Shown here in pieces: positions 23,175-32,427 of a stretch of 64,000 bases of DNA. The position numbers and the translations under genes were made by a program. The DNA lies in NCBI GenBank assembly GCA_900539185.1, contig UQBG01000005.1, forward strand, positions 1 to 64,000, given 5' to 3'. The notes below the pieces were generated by a model. It searched no databases. It had not been told where the DNA came from and was given only the letters and a program-made list of their open reading frames with translations. This DNA is from an uncultured Clostridium sp. (lineage in GTDB: Bacteria; Bacillota; Clostridia; Lachnospirales; Lachnospiraceae). The stretch's first letter is position 1. The number at the start of each line of letters is the position of its first letter.

Positions 23175-24863
23175 ATGAATAGCTTAGTGATAGTTTTAAT
23201 TGGTATCGTAGCATTAGGCGCAGGCTATCTGACATATGGACGATGGCTGGCAAAGAAATGGGGCATTGATCCGAAAGCGAAGACGCCTGCTTACACACAT
23301 GAGGATGGACAGGATTATGTTCCGTCTTCGAAGTTTACGGTATTTTCCCATCAGTTTTCATCGATAGCAGGAGCCGGTCCTGTTACCGGACCGATCCTTG
23401 CATCTGTATTTGGATGGGTTCCGGTTTTGTTATGGCTGATCCTGGGAGGCTTGTTCTTCGGAGCTGTACAGGACTTTGGTGCCTTGTATGCATCCGTTAA
23501 GAATGAAGGAAAGTCCATGGGTATGATTATTGAGAAGTACATAGGCAGAGGCGGACGGAAGTTGTTTATGCTGTTCTGCTGGTTATTTACATTGCTGGTA
23601 ATTGCAGCATTTACCGATATGGTAGCCGGTACCTTCGTCGGAAAGGGTGTAGAAGGTATGACGGCAGAAACCAGTTATGCGAACGCGGCTGCAGCATCGA
23701 TTTCTATGCTGTTTATCGTTGTAGCGGTGATCTTTGGACTGATTCAGAAGCATGTAAAGAATATGAATGAGGTTGTAAAAGCAATCATTGCGATCGCACT
23801 GCTGGTTGGTATGTTTGCACTTGGCATGCATCTTCCGATTTATGCAACAAAGACTGCATGGATCTATATCGTTATGGCATATTTGTTCTTAGCATCGGTT
23901 ATGCCAATGTGGTTGTTAATGCAGCCACGGGATTATATGACCACCTTCATGCTCTTAGGTATGATCGTAGGTGCGGTTGTTGGTGTTGTAGTCGCACATC
24001 CGGATATGCAGTTGAATGCATACAATGGATTTAATGTAAACGGAAGCTCCTTGTTCCCGACCTTGTTTGTAACCATTGCCTGTGGTGCGGTATCCGGTTT
24101 CCACAGTCTGGTTTCGTCCGGAACATCGTCAAAGACGATCAGCAACGAAAAGCATATGCAGATGGTTGGCTATGGAGCCATGGTAGTAGAATCTCTGCTG
24201 GGTATCCTGTCACTGGTTGTTGTCGGTGCTGTAGCTGTAAATGGTACAAAACCCGATGGAACTCCGTTTGCAATCTTCTCAAGTGGTGTAGCCGGATTCT
24301 TAGAGAAGCTGGGTGTGCCGGTACAGGTAGCCACGGTATTTATGACGATGTGTGTATCTGCACTTGCATTGACTTCTCTGGATTCTGTAGCCCGGATCGG
24401 ACGAATGTCTTTCCAGGAACTGTTTTACGGAGATACGACAGATCCTGCACAGATGCCGGTATGGCAGAAGATCTTTACGAATAAGTATTTTGCAACGGTA
24501 GTAACTCTGGTCTGTGGATATCTGCTGACACTGGGTGGATATAATAATGTATGGCCGTTGTTTGGATCTGCAAACCAGCTACTTGCAGCACTGGTATTGA
24601 TTGCGCTGGCTGTATTCTTAAAGACGACGGGCAGAACCGGCTGGACGCTGTATATCCCGATGTTTATCATGCTGGCAGTTACCTTCACGGCATTGGTGCA
24701 GAAGACAATAGCTCTGGTTACAAATGTTGTAAACGGACAGGCAACTCTGCTGGTAGACGGTCTGCAGTTGATTGTAGCGATTATGCTGATGGTACTTGGT
24801 GTCATGGTTGCCTTTAGCTGCCTGAAGAAGCTGTTTGGCAAGAAGGAAAAGGCAGAGGCATAA
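23175..24863 (+). CDS. cstA: CstA-family carbon-starvation carrier
   Basis: Membrane protein of 562 residues with about 16 helices. CstA landmarks are the N-terminal AGYLTYGRWLAKKWGID, the HQFSSIAGAGPVTGPI motif, DFGALYASVKNEGKS, GFHSLVSSGTSSKTI and a late GGYNNVWPLFGSANQLLAALVLI. CstA proteins import peptides or pyruvate. The gene lies behind a T-box leader, which implies that amino-acid shortage raises its expression. This suggests a role in peptide or amino-acid uptake here (inference). GGTGGAGAG precedes the ATG. Confidence 0.9.
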   Translation: MNSLVIVLIGIVALGAGYLTYGRWLAKKWGIDPKAKTPAYTHEDGQDYVPSSKFTVFSHQFSSIAGAGPVTGPILASVFGWVPVLLWLILGGLFFGAVQDFGALYASVKNEGKSMGMIIEKYIGRGGRKLFMLFCWLFTLLVIAAFTDMVAGTFVGKGVEGMTAETSYANAAAASISMLFIVVAVIFGLIQKHVKNMNEVVKAIIAIALLVGMFALGMHLPIYATKTAWIYIVMAYLFLASVMPMWLLMQPRDYMTTFMLLGMIVGAVVGVVVAHPDMQLNAYNGFNVNGSSLFPTLFVTIACGAVSGFHSLVSSGTSSKTISNEKHMQMVGYGAMVVESLLGILSLVVVGAVAVNGTKPDGTPFAIFSSGVAGFLEKLGVPVQVATVFMTMCVSALALTSLDSVARIGRMSFQELFYGDTTDPAQMPVWQKIFTNKYFATVVTLVCGYLLTLGGYNNVWPLFGSANQLLAALVLIALAVFLKTTGRTGWTLYIPMFIMLAVTFTALVQKTIALVTNVVNGQATLLVDGLQLIVAIMLMVLGVMVAFSCLKKLFGKKEKAEA

Positions 24864-24889
24864 GCGAAGGCTGCTGAACAGGAAAGCAG

Positions 24890-24918
24890 TTGATATTATA
24901 AATGGAAACCGTTATAAT
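24890..24918 (+). promoter_or_regulatory. Promoter upstream of the GGDEF/EAL gene
   Basis: TTGATA (24890-24895), 17 bases, TATAAT (24913-24918). Confidence 0.75.
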
Positions 24919-24952
24919 GTAAGCAATATAAATAGAAAGGCGTAGTGTTAGG

Positions 24953-26644
24953 ATGTCGGGTGAAGGCTTACATTTGGATGAGGATTATAAGCGGTTTTTA
25001 GAGATTGTGTGTCAGGAGTGTTCTGACGTGGAAGCGTGCGAGGCACAGGTAAAATGCGCACTTGCAGTTGTTGCAGACTGGATCCGTCTGGGACGAACAG
25101 AGATGAAACTGGAGATACCGGTGGGCAGACTTCAGCCAAACGGGCAGAAGTATAGCACGGTTTTGTTTGATCGTGGAGAGTCGGTTTATCCGGAGGCATA
25201 TCAGATGGTGATTTCGATTCCGGACGGAGGTCATGCAACGATTATGAATTATGCATGTGGAGATCATCCTTTTTCTGAGTCTGAGCAGAACATGCAGAAG
25301 CTTTTATTTCGAGAGATCTTTAATCAGTACAGCAGAGCCGCTATGAGGCAGATGTTGAATCGTATTCTGGCAACAGATATGGCAACCGGAGTGGCAAATC
25401 AGGAGTCCCTTACACAGTTTGCCGGTCAGATGATTCAGAAACAGCAGATTCAGCAGTATGTGGTACTGTTTTTCAATATTCATAATTTCAAGTATGTGAA
25501 TAAAGTATTCAGTTATGATCAGGGCGATATTTTGTTGCGGAAATATGCACAGATGGTACAGAATATGTTGACCGAAGAGGAAATTCTGGCCAGAATGGGC
25601 GGAGATAACTTTGTAGCACTGGTAAAGCGGGAACATTCCGAAGCATTTTTAAAGCAGCTCCGGAATATGCGGTTATACCATAAGAACGCGGGGAAGGAAA
25701 AGACCTTTGTATTCGGTGTGACCGCAGGTGTCAGTTCGTTGGAGGGCGTAGAGGAACCGCGGGAGGTCATGGCGAGATCCAGTATTGCTTATCAGGCGGC
25801 CAGACAGCGGAGTGCCGGAACCGTGATTTATTATTCACCGGAGGTTCGGCAGAATGTAATGCAGGCACAGAGTATCGTGTCGAACTTTGTACCGGCACTG
25901 GAAGCAGAAGAATTTGTAGTCTATTATCAGCCAAAGGTTTCCATATCGGAGCATAGAATCTGTGGAGCGGAGGCACTGGTCCGATGGATGCGGAATGGAA
26001 AGCTGATTCCACCGATGGAGTTTATTCCGCAGTTAGAGCGGGAGGGCAGTGTGTGTAAGCTGGACTATTATGTGCTGGAACAGGCATGCAAGTTTATTCG
26101 GAGTCAACTGGAGCAGGGAAAGCCGGTTGTTCGGATCTCGGTGAATTTCTCCCGGCGACATCTGGATGAGGATGATCTGGTAGAACAGATCGTAGGGGTG
26201 ATTGATCGGTATGGAATTGACCATTCCTATATCGAGATCGAGTTGACGGAAAGTGAAGATTTCCAGAATTATGAGATCATGTCTGAGGTCGTAAACGGTC
26301 TGCGGACACATGGAATCGGCACCTCCATTGATGACTTTGGAACCGGTTTTTCTTCTCTGAATATGATAAAGAGAGTAGACTTGAATGTAATTAAGATTGA
26401 TAAGTCCTTTATTCCGTTAAAATCCGAGTATCCGGATAAGAAGAGGGACATGGTTATGTTCCAGGGAATTGTAAGCCTGGTGAATCAGTTAGGAAAGAAA
26501 ACAATCGCAGAGGGCGTAGAAACAGCGGAACAGTTAGAATATTTAAAGAGCGTTGGCTGTGATATTGTACAGGGCTATGTGTTTGACCGTCCGCTTCCGC
26601 AGCCGGAGTTTGAACAACGGTTACAGATGAAATGCTACGTTTAG
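24953..26644 (+). CDS. GGDEF-EAL protein, probable c-di-GMP phosphodiesterase with degenerate cyclase domain
   Basis: Cytoplasmic protein of 563 residues. Residues 1-130 form an unassigned sensor-like region, about 140-295 a GGDEF domain and about 305-560 an EAL domain. The cyclase signature is GGDNF (216-220) rather than GGDEF/GGEEF, and the metal-binding strand reads FFNIHNFK where Asp is usual, so cyclase activity is unlikely. The EAL domain keeps EALVRW (340-345), ELTES and DDFGTGFSSL (460-469), consistent with hydrolysis of c-di-GMP. The ribosome site AGAAAGG is 12 bases from the ATG. It has its own promoter. Confidence 0.87.
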   Translation: MSGEGLHLDEDYKRFLEIVCQECSDVEACEAQVKCALAVVADWIRLGRTEMKLEIPVGRLQPNGQKYSTVLFDRGESVYPEAYQMVISIPDGGHATIMNYACGDHPFSESEQNMQKLLFREIFNQYSRAAMRQMLNRILATDMATGVANQESLTQFAGQMIQKQQIQQYVVLFFNIHNFKYVNKVFSYDQGDILLRKYAQMVQNMLTEEEILARMGGDNFVALVKREHSEAFLKQLRNMRLYHKNAGKEKTFVFGVTAGVSSLEGVEEPREVMARSSIAYQAARQRSAGTVIYYSPEVRQNVMQAQSIVSNFVPALEAEEFVVYYQPKVSISEHRICGAEALVRWMRNGKLIPPMEFIPQLEREGSVCKLDYYVLEQACKFIRSQLEQGKPVVRISVNFSRRHLDEDDLVEQIVGVIDRYGIDHSYIEIELTESEDFQNYEIMSEVVNGLRTHGIGTSIDDFGTGFSSLNMIKRVDLNVIKIDKSFIPLKSEYPDKKRDMVMFQGIVSLVNQLGKKTIAEGVETAEQLEYLKSVGCDIVQGYVFDRPLPQPEFEQRLQMKCYV

Positions 26645-26667
26645 GTGTACGATAGGAGGAAGAAAAC

Positions 26668-27246
26668 GTGAACTTTTTAGAAGAGAGAATTATGAAAGAT
26701 GGTATTGTAAAGGAAGGAAATGTCCTGAAGGTGGATAGTTTTTTAAATCACCAGATGGATATTCGACTGTTTGATCAGATCGGCGAGGAATTTAAACGCA
26801 GATTTGCGGACGTACCGGTAGATAAGATCTTAACGATCGAAGCATCCGGAATCGGAATTGCCTGTATAGCGGCACATTACTTTGATGTTCCGGTTATATT
26901 TGCAAAGAAGTCAAAGAGTATCAATATCGAAGGAGAGGTCTATGTGGCCGAAGTAGAGTCCTTTACACATAAGTGCAAGAATCAGATTCTGGTATCGAAG
27001 AAGTTCTTAAATGCAGGCGAAAATGTTCTGATCATAGATGATTTTCTGGCAAACGGGTGTGCACTGCAGGGATTGATTTCAATTGTAACAGCGGCGGGTG
27101 CCAGTGTATCCGGAATCGGAATTGTAATAGAAAAGGGATTCCAGCAGGGCGGACAGATCATTCGAAATCTGGGCTACCGTCTGGAATCCCTGGCTATCGT
27201 GGATAGCATGAATGCAGAGGACGGAACGATTCAGTTCCGTGCATAG
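26668..27246 (+). CDS. xpt: Xanthine phosphoribosyltransferase
   Basis: Protein of 192 residues that transfers phosphoribose from PRPP to xanthine in purine salvage. The start LLEER-type opening, then DGIVKEGNVLKVDSFLNHQMD, and the PRPP loop VLIIDDFLANGCA (about 121-133) match Xpt along the whole length. GTG at 26668 follows AGGAGG and gives the normal N-terminus; an internal ATG eight codons later would cut it. No purine riboswitch fits in the 23 bases before it, so it may be co-transcribed with the gene upstream. Confidence 0.92.
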   Translation: MNFLEERIMKDGIVKEGNVLKVDSFLNHQMDIRLFDQIGEEFKRRFADVPVDKILTIEASGIGIACIAAHYFDVPVIFAKKSKSINIEGEVYVAEVESFTHKCKNQILVSKKFLNAGENVLIIDDFLANGCALQGLISIVTAAGASVSGIGIVIEKGFQQGGQIIRNLGYRLESLAIVDSMNAEDGTIQFRA

Positions 27247-27257
27247 TGCATATAGGA

Positions 27258-28160
27258 TTAAGCTTCACCGGATATCAGCCATGGAGAAGGCTGGGTAATG
27301 AAGACACTTTTGCTGTCCAGCTTCGATACGCTGATCTGCAGCACCTCCATATTCTGAATCTGATACTTTGTAAATAAGTCCTTGATGCCGGACAGGATAT
27401 CCAGCTCCAAAGTGTAGATGACAAACTGCATTTTTGGATTTATTGCCAGAAGGTTTCGGATATCCTGTTCCAGATTCTTGGTGGCTACGATAAATGCCAG
27501 ACGTGGAGTCGGGAGTGCGGACAGGGAAGAACGGGACAGATCCGGAACAATCTCTACATTATGGACACCGAACTTTTCTACGTTAGCCTCCATGGCAGTC
27601 TGAGATCCCTTATCACTTTCTACAGCGATGATCGTACCTTCGCTGGCTACGATGGCGGCTTCGATCGCAATACTTTCTCCGCTGACGATACAGATGACAT
27701 CCTGAGCATCAACATGCAAAAGACTCATAATGACAGCACGGATTTCACTGCTGACATAGTGAATAGGTCCCTTGCTGAAGTTTTCGTTTTTAATACCGAT
27801 CTTATAAGACTCTCTTGTGTTTTCATTCAGAATAAATAAAACCGTTGGTTCCAGAATTTCACGATCAATCATATCCTTGATTTTGGCAGAATGAATCTCA
27901 CTACCCGGTTCTGTACCGGTGCCGTACCAGACATCGCAGTCGCCCAGTCCGGCTTCCCAGATCTCATAACATAAATTCTTATGACTGGAGTCTGCAAATA
28001 CCATAACCCGCTTGTGTGATTCAATAGAAGGTATGACATTTTTCTTTTTCTGACAAATATTCAGAAGCTTGATTTTCTCCGGACTGATATTCATCATTTC
28101 TGCAAAGTAACCGGTCCAGTTCAGCATGGAGCTGTTCGTATAGATTGTATCATTGTTCAT
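27258..28160 (-). CDS. CbiT-like protein (precorrin-methyltransferase fold)
   Basis: Protein of 300 residues on the minus strand. The middle (KGPIHYVSSEIRAVIMSLLHVDAQDVICIVSGESIAIEAAIVASEGTIIAVESDKG) follows the CbiT pattern: a Glu/Ile-Arg helix, then a Rossmann loop where GxGxG is replaced by VSGES, then VESD. The N-terminal 150 residues resemble a shortened CbiE-like part. No other cobalamin gene is near, although metH downstream needs B12. The start at 28160 is set by AAAGGAGGG. Function as a true precorrin enzyme is uncertain. Confidence 0.5.
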   Translation of the reverse strand: MNNDTIYTNSSMLNWTGYFAEMMNISPEKIKLLNICQKKKNVIPSIESHKRVMVFADSSHKNLCYEIWEAGLGDCDVWYGTGTEPGSEIHSAKIKDMIDREILEPTVLFILNENTRESYKIGIKNENFSKGPIHYVSSEIRAVIMSLLHVDAQDVICIVSGESIAIEAAIVASEGTIIAVESDKGSQTAMEANVEKFGVHNVEIVPDLSRSSLSALPTPRLAFIVATKNLEQDIRNLLAINPKMQFVIYTLELDILSGIKDLFTKYQIQNMEVLQISVSKLDSKSVFITQPSPWLISGEA

Positions 28161-28211
28161 GGGCAGATACCCTCCTTTAGTTATATAGTTTCTGATAAAA
28201 TACCTATATAC

Positions 28212-28220
28212 ATTATACCA
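28212..28220 (-). promoter_or_regulatory. Extended -10 promoter of the CbiT-like gene
   Basis: On the minus strand TGGTATAAT forms an extended -10 box about 50 bases before the start codon. No good -35 box is visible. It lies in the 143-base divergent region shared with the next gene. Confidence 0.55.
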
Positions 28221-28303
28221 TAAACATTTTGGCAAAAGAAGGGAAAAATAGCACAATTGACGCATAGGATACAGTATAGGAGAGACGGAAAGAGGTAGCG
28301 GAA

Positions 28304-29290
28304 GTGAGGACTGGGATCTGTATTCGGGAAACGTGTGGGAAGATCGACTGGGGAGCAGTGGCGGAAGCGTCTCCGGACTTTCTTATGATAAGAGGAATGT
28401 GTGGAGCGATGACACGGGAGCTGGGGAACCGATGTGAAGAACGAGGGATACCATGGGGGATCTGTCTGGACTGGGGGACAGAGAGACAGGAACCGACAGA
28501 GGCGGAAGAGGTTCTGACAGAAAAGCAGAAGCGGGTAAGTGCGTTTCTGGAGGATATGCGGCCACAGGAGCCGATTGTACTAAGACTTTATGATGCAAGG
28601 GAATTTATGACGCTTTCCGCGCAGGAGAAGGGAAACCTGGCAGGCCGTTTCTGCGAGGAGGTACAGTCTATGGGGTGTGCAGCCGGGATCTGCGCAAATA
28701 AGTACTGGTTCACGCATGTGCTGACAGATCCGGTATTTGACCGCTTCGACCGCTGGGTGATCCAGCAGTATCGGGAATGTACATATACAGGTACATATCG
28801 ATGGTGGCAGTATACATCGCTCAGTTATATGCCGGGGATTCCTGAACCGGTAGAACGGATGGTAGATGAACGGCATCCGCGTCCAAACCCGAAGGAAGAA
28901 GAACTGCCGGATCTGACCGGATATAGCGGAACCTCCGTTGCCGGAGCTTTGAATCGCTGCGGGTGGCGGGCGGATCTGTGTGAGCGGGCGGCTCTGGCGG
29001 CAAAAACCGGAGTTGTGAAGGAACTGCAGGAGTATCGGGGGACGGCAGAGCAGAATCGCAGGCTGCTTCTTGCACTGGGAGGAAGAGTGAACACCTCTCG
29101 CATTTTGCGTGAAGGCGTCCATGTGAAGCTAAAGCTGGGGAGCCGGAATATTCTGACGGATCGTCCGTTTGGGGATGAGTATTATCGGAATACCTATCAG
29201 ATCCTGAGCGTGTCAGGCGTATCGGTGTATCTGGGAATTGATGGGAACGTGATCGGAAAGGTAAATCGAAATTCGGTATTGATTGTATAG
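28304..29290 (+). CDS. GH25-like (lysozyme-fold) protein, probably inactive
   Basis: Protein of 328 residues. Residues 1-185 follow the GH25 muramidase layout: GICIRETCGKIDW where active enzymes have GIDVSxxQGxIDW, then FLMIRG, GIPWGICLDWG, and the closing WVIQQYRECTYTGTYRWWQYTS typical of GH25. The first catalytic Asp is replaced by Cys, and the DxE strand reads PIVLRLYDARE, so activity is doubtful. Residues 215-265 (YSGTSVAGALNRCGW, GTAEQNRRLLLAL) match a repeat seen at the ends of clostridial amidases. No signal peptide is visible. GTG start after AGAGG. Confidence 0.65.
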   Translation: MRTGICIRETCGKIDWGAVAEASPDFLMIRGMCGAMTRELGNRCEERGIPWGICLDWGTERQEPTEAEEVLTEKQKRVSAFLEDMRPQEPIVLRLYDAREFMTLSAQEKGNLAGRFCEEVQSMGCAAGICANKYWFTHVLTDPVFDRFDRWVIQQYRECTYTGTYRWWQYTSLSYMPGIPEPVERMVDERHPRPNPKEEELPDLTGYSGTSVAGALNRCGWRADLCERAALAAKTGVVKELQEYRGTAEQNRRLLLALGGRVNTSRILREGVHVKLKLGSRNILTDRPFGDEYYRNTYQILSVSGVSVYLGIDGNVIGKVNRNSVLIV

Positions 29291-29344
29291 AATGAAACAG
29301 ATATACTTAGCACGAATAGAAAAAGTCGAAAGAGGAGAGGACGA

Positions 29345-31774
29345 ATGACAAGAGAACAGCTACAAGATTTAATGAACAGTCGAATCGTAATCCTGGATGG
29401 CGCAACCGGGAGCAATCTGCTAAAGGCTGGTATGCCCATTGGTTCCTGTCCGGAACAGTGGATCCTGGAGCATCCACAGGTGATGATAGATTTACAGGCA
29501 TCCTATATCGAAGCAGGAAGCCATATTATATATGCACCGACATTTACGGGGAATCGGATCAAACTGCAGGAGTATGGACTGGCGGATCGGATCGAGGAGA
29601 TGAATAAGGAGCTGGTGGCGATATCGAAGAAGGCGGTAGCAAAGGCAGGCAGCCGTGGGTACATTGCCGGCGATATAACCATGACGGGACGACAGCTGGC
29701 TCCGATGGGAGATCTTCAGTTGGAAGAGCTGATTGACATATATAAGGAACAGATCCGGTATCTGGCAGAGGCCGGGGTGGATCTTCTGGTGATCGAAACG
29801 ATGATGAGCCTGGCAGAAACACGGGCGGCGGTTATCGCGGCAAAGGAAACCTGCGATCTGCCGATTCTTGCCACGATGACCTTTAATGAAGATGGCAGAA
29901 CATTATTTGGAACCGATCCGGCCACCGCAGTAAATGTCCTGCAGAGTCTCGGAGTCGATGCAATCGGAGCAAACTGCTCAACAGGACCGGAGGAGATGTG
30001 TGAGATCATAGCAGAGATGAAGCAGTATGCCAATGTTCCGATCATAGCGAAACCGAATGCAGGTATGCCGGAGCTGGTGGATGGAGAAACGATATATGCA
30101 ATGACTCCGGAGGAATTTGCAGAAGCGGGACAGAAACTGGTGGAGGCCGGTGCCGGTGTGTTGGGCGGCTGCTGTGGAACAACACCGGAGCATATCATGG
30201 CGCTGGCACGTGTGATGAAGGGAGCAGAGCCACCGGAGGTGAATAAGCAGAAGCGGCGGTTGCTGTCCTCTGAGCGTAAGACCATTGAACTGGATCTGGA
30301 TGGTCCGTTCATGGTAGTTGGTGAGCGGATCAATCCAACCGGAAAGAAGAAGCTGCAGGCGGAACTGCGGGAAGGAAGTCTGGACCTGGTACTGGATATG
30401 GCAGAGGATCAGGAGGCACAGGGAGCGGATATTCTGGATATCAATATGGGTATGAATGGTATTGACGAGAAGGATATGATGCTGAAGACGATCCGGGCAG
30501 TGAGTACGGCAGTCAATCTTCCACTGTGTATTGACTCCAGCTATGTGGAGGTCATCGAAGCAGCACTGCGAAATTATCCGGGACGAGCATTGATCAATTC
30601 GATTTCCTTTGAACATCCGAAGGTAGAAGAACTGCTGCCGATCGCGAAGAAGTATGGAGCCATGTTTATCCTGCTGCCGTTGTCGGATGAAGGACTTCCG
30701 GGTACAATAAATGAAAAACATGGGATCATAGATAAGATATTGAGCCGTGCATGGGATTTTGGATTTACGAAGGAAGACATTGTCGTGGATGGACTGGTTG
30801 CGACAGTTGGGGCAAATAAAAATGCCGCACTGGAAACCCTTCAGACCATAGCACATTGCAAGCGTGATCTGCAGCTTCCGACAATCTGTGGATTATCCAA
30901 TATTTCCTTTGGACTGCCGGAGCGAATCAATGTCAACACTGCATTTTTGACGATGGCAATCGCCAATGGTCTGACAATGGCAATTGCAAATCCGTCACAG
31001 GCAATGCTTATGAATGCTGCCTTTGCTTCTGATCTGTTGCTAAACAAGGAGCATGCAGATGTCCGGTATATCGAACGCATGAACACACATGCAACCAGTG
31101 TGATTGTTACAGCGGTAAACAAGGCAGAGACAAAAGAAGAAAAAACGGTACATCCGGTGTTTGAAGCCGTTTTAAAGGGAAATAAGGCGAAGATCGTAGA
31201 ACGTGTAGATGCGGAATTGGCACAGGGAACCAAACCGAATGCGGTGATTAATGAGATTCTGATCCCGGCGATTAATGAAGTGGGGAACCTGTTTAATAAG
31301 AAGATTTACTTTCTTCCACAACTGATCGCCAGTGCGGAAGCAATGGAAAATGCGATCCGGTATCTGGAGCCAAAGCTGGAGAAAAAGAATACGGGAGAAG
31401 AGATGCCGACGATTGTAATAGCGACCGTAGAAGGGGATATCCATGATATTGGAAAGAATCTGGTGGCATTGATGTTGCGGAACTATGGATACCGGGTATT
31501 AGATCTTGGCAAGGATGTTTCGAAGGAAGAAATCGTAGAAACTGCGATTCGGGAGAAGGCGTCGATTATCGCCCTGTCCGCCCTGATGACAACCACGATG
31601 ATGAAGATGAAGGATGTGGTTGAATATGCAAAAGAGCGGAAAGTGCAGGCGAAGGTAATGATCGGAGGAGCTGTCATCACACAGAGCTTTGCAGACGAAA
31701 TCGGTGCCGATGGATACTCTGAGGATGCGGCAGAAGCAGTCCGGGTAGCCGGAGAACTTCTGGCGGTCAAATGA
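29345..31774 (+). CDS. metH: Cobalamin-dependent methionine synthase without reactivation domain
   Basis: Enzyme of 809 residues that moves a methyl group from methyltetrahydrofolate via B12 to homocysteine. The homocysteine domain (1-290) has ILDGATGSNLL, the zinc Cys in GANCSTGP and the Cys pair in GGCCGTTP (near 273). The folate domain lies at about 315-570 (VVGERINPTGKKK, DINMG). The B12 cap follows, and the B12 domain has the ligand motif EGDIHDIGKN (near 696-705). It ends there, without the AdoMet reactivation domain of the E. coli enzyme, as in other short MetH forms. GAGGAGAGG precedes the ATG. Confidence 0.93.
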   Translation: MTREQLQDLMNSRIVILDGATGSNLLKAGMPIGSCPEQWILEHPQVMIDLQASYIEAGSHIIYAPTFTGNRIKLQEYGLADRIEEMNKELVAISKKAVAKAGSRGYIAGDITMTGRQLAPMGDLQLEELIDIYKEQIRYLAEAGVDLLVIETMMSLAETRAAVIAAKETCDLPILATMTFNEDGRTLFGTDPATAVNVLQSLGVDAIGANCSTGPEEMCEIIAEMKQYANVPIIAKPNAGMPELVDGETIYAMTPEEFAEAGQKLVEAGAGVLGGCCGTTPEHIMALARVMKGAEPPEVNKQKRRLLSSERKTIELDLDGPFMVVGERINPTGKKKLQAELREGSLDLVLDMAEDQEAQGADILDINMGMNGIDEKDMMLKTIRAVSTAVNLPLCIDSSYVEVIEAALRNYPGRALINSISFEHPKVEELLPIAKKYGAMFILLPLSDEGLPGTINEKHGIIDKILSRAWDFGFTKEDIVVDGLVATVGANKNAALETLQTIAHCKRDLQLPTICGLSNISFGLPERINVNTAFLTMAIANGLTMAIANPSQAMLMNAAFASDLLLNKEHADVRYIERMNTHATSVIVTAVNKAETKEEKTVHPVFEAVLKGNKAKIVERVDAELAQGTKPNAVINEILIPAINEVGNLFNKKIYFLPQLIASAEAMENAIRYLEPKLEKKNTGEEMPTIVIATVEGDIHDIGKNLVALMLRNYGYRVLDLGKDVSKEEIVETAIREKASIIALSALMTTTMMKMKDVVEYAKERKVQAKVMIGGAVITQSFADEIGADGYSEDAAEAVRVAGELLAVK

Positions 31775-31784
31775 TGGACAAAGT

Positions 31785-31813
31785 TTGACAAGGAGTCAAA
31801 TAGTTGTTACAAT
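31785..31813 (+). promoter_or_regulatory. Promoter of ilvN
   Basis: TTGACA (31785-31790), 17 bases, TACAAT (31808-31813). It starts inside the metH-ilvN gap and would also serve ilvC. Confidence 0.82.
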
Positions 31814-31878
31814 GACAGTTGAATTCTGCGTACGAATGGAGTACAATGGATAGAAATTGAAAGGGTGGTATACATAAC

Positions 31879-32370
31879 ATGAAAAAACGAGTATTGTCGC
31901 TTTTGGTTGTGAATTCATCTGGTGTATTAAGCAGAGTGTCCGGTATGTTCAGCCGGAGAGGGTATAACATCGACAGCCTGACCGTTGGTGTGACAGAAGA
32001 CCCGAAGTATTCACGTATGACAGTCGTAGTCAGCGGAGATGATCGTACACTGGATCAGATTGAGAAGCAGTTATATAAACTAGAAGATGTGATACAGGTC
32101 ACAGAGCTGAAGGATGGCGAATCTGTATGCCGGGAGCTGGTGCTGGTAAAGGTAAAGGCCGATAAGGATGAGAAACAGCAGATCATAGCGGTTGCAGATG
32201 TATTCCGGGCAAAGATCGTAGATGTGGCAGTGGATTCACTGATGATTGAGCTGACCGGTAATATTAATAAGGTCGAGGCATTCTTAGGACTGCTGGACGG
32301 CTTTGAGATCAAAGCGATTGTGCGAACCGGATTGACCGGCCTGTTGCGAGGAAACTACACAGACAAGTAA
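31879..32370 (+). CDS. ilvN: Acetolactate synthase small (regulatory) subunit
   Basis: Protein of 163 residues, standard for IlvN/IlvH. The N-terminal ACT domain has LLVVNSSGVLSRVSGMFSRRGYNIDSLTVG, which binds branched-chain amino acids for feedback control. The C-terminal half has ELVLVKVKAD and a closing IVRTGLTGLLRG. It regulates the catalytic subunit IlvB, which is not in this window. GGGTGG precedes the ATG. ilvC follows 57 bases later, across a small A+T-rich hairpin (32371-32390). Confidence 0.93.
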   Translation: MKKRVLSLLVVNSSGVLSRVSGMFSRRGYNIDSLTVGVTEDPKYSRMTVVVSGDDRTLDQIEKQLYKLEDVIQVTELKDGESVCRELVLVKVKADKDEKQQIIAVADVFRAKIVDVAVDSLMIELTGNINKVEAFLGLLDGFEIKAIVRTGLTGLLRGNYTDK

Positions 32371-32427
32371 TTACTTTAATAAAGTAATCACTATAAATTT
32401 TAATCTATTACAGGAGGATGTAATAAA

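Noticed and set aside
26645..26667. Purine riboswitch before xpt
   Set aside because: Only 23 bases separate xpt from the upstream gene, which is too short for an aptamer.
29291..29344. Cobalamin or SAM riboswitch before metH
   Set aside because: The gap is 54 bases and shows neither a B12-box nor an S-box core.
32371..32390. Terminator between ilvN and ilvC
   Set aside because: ATTACTTT/AAAGTAAT forms a perfect but A+T-only stem without a T-run, so it is probably not a terminator. ilvC also has its ribosome site close behind.
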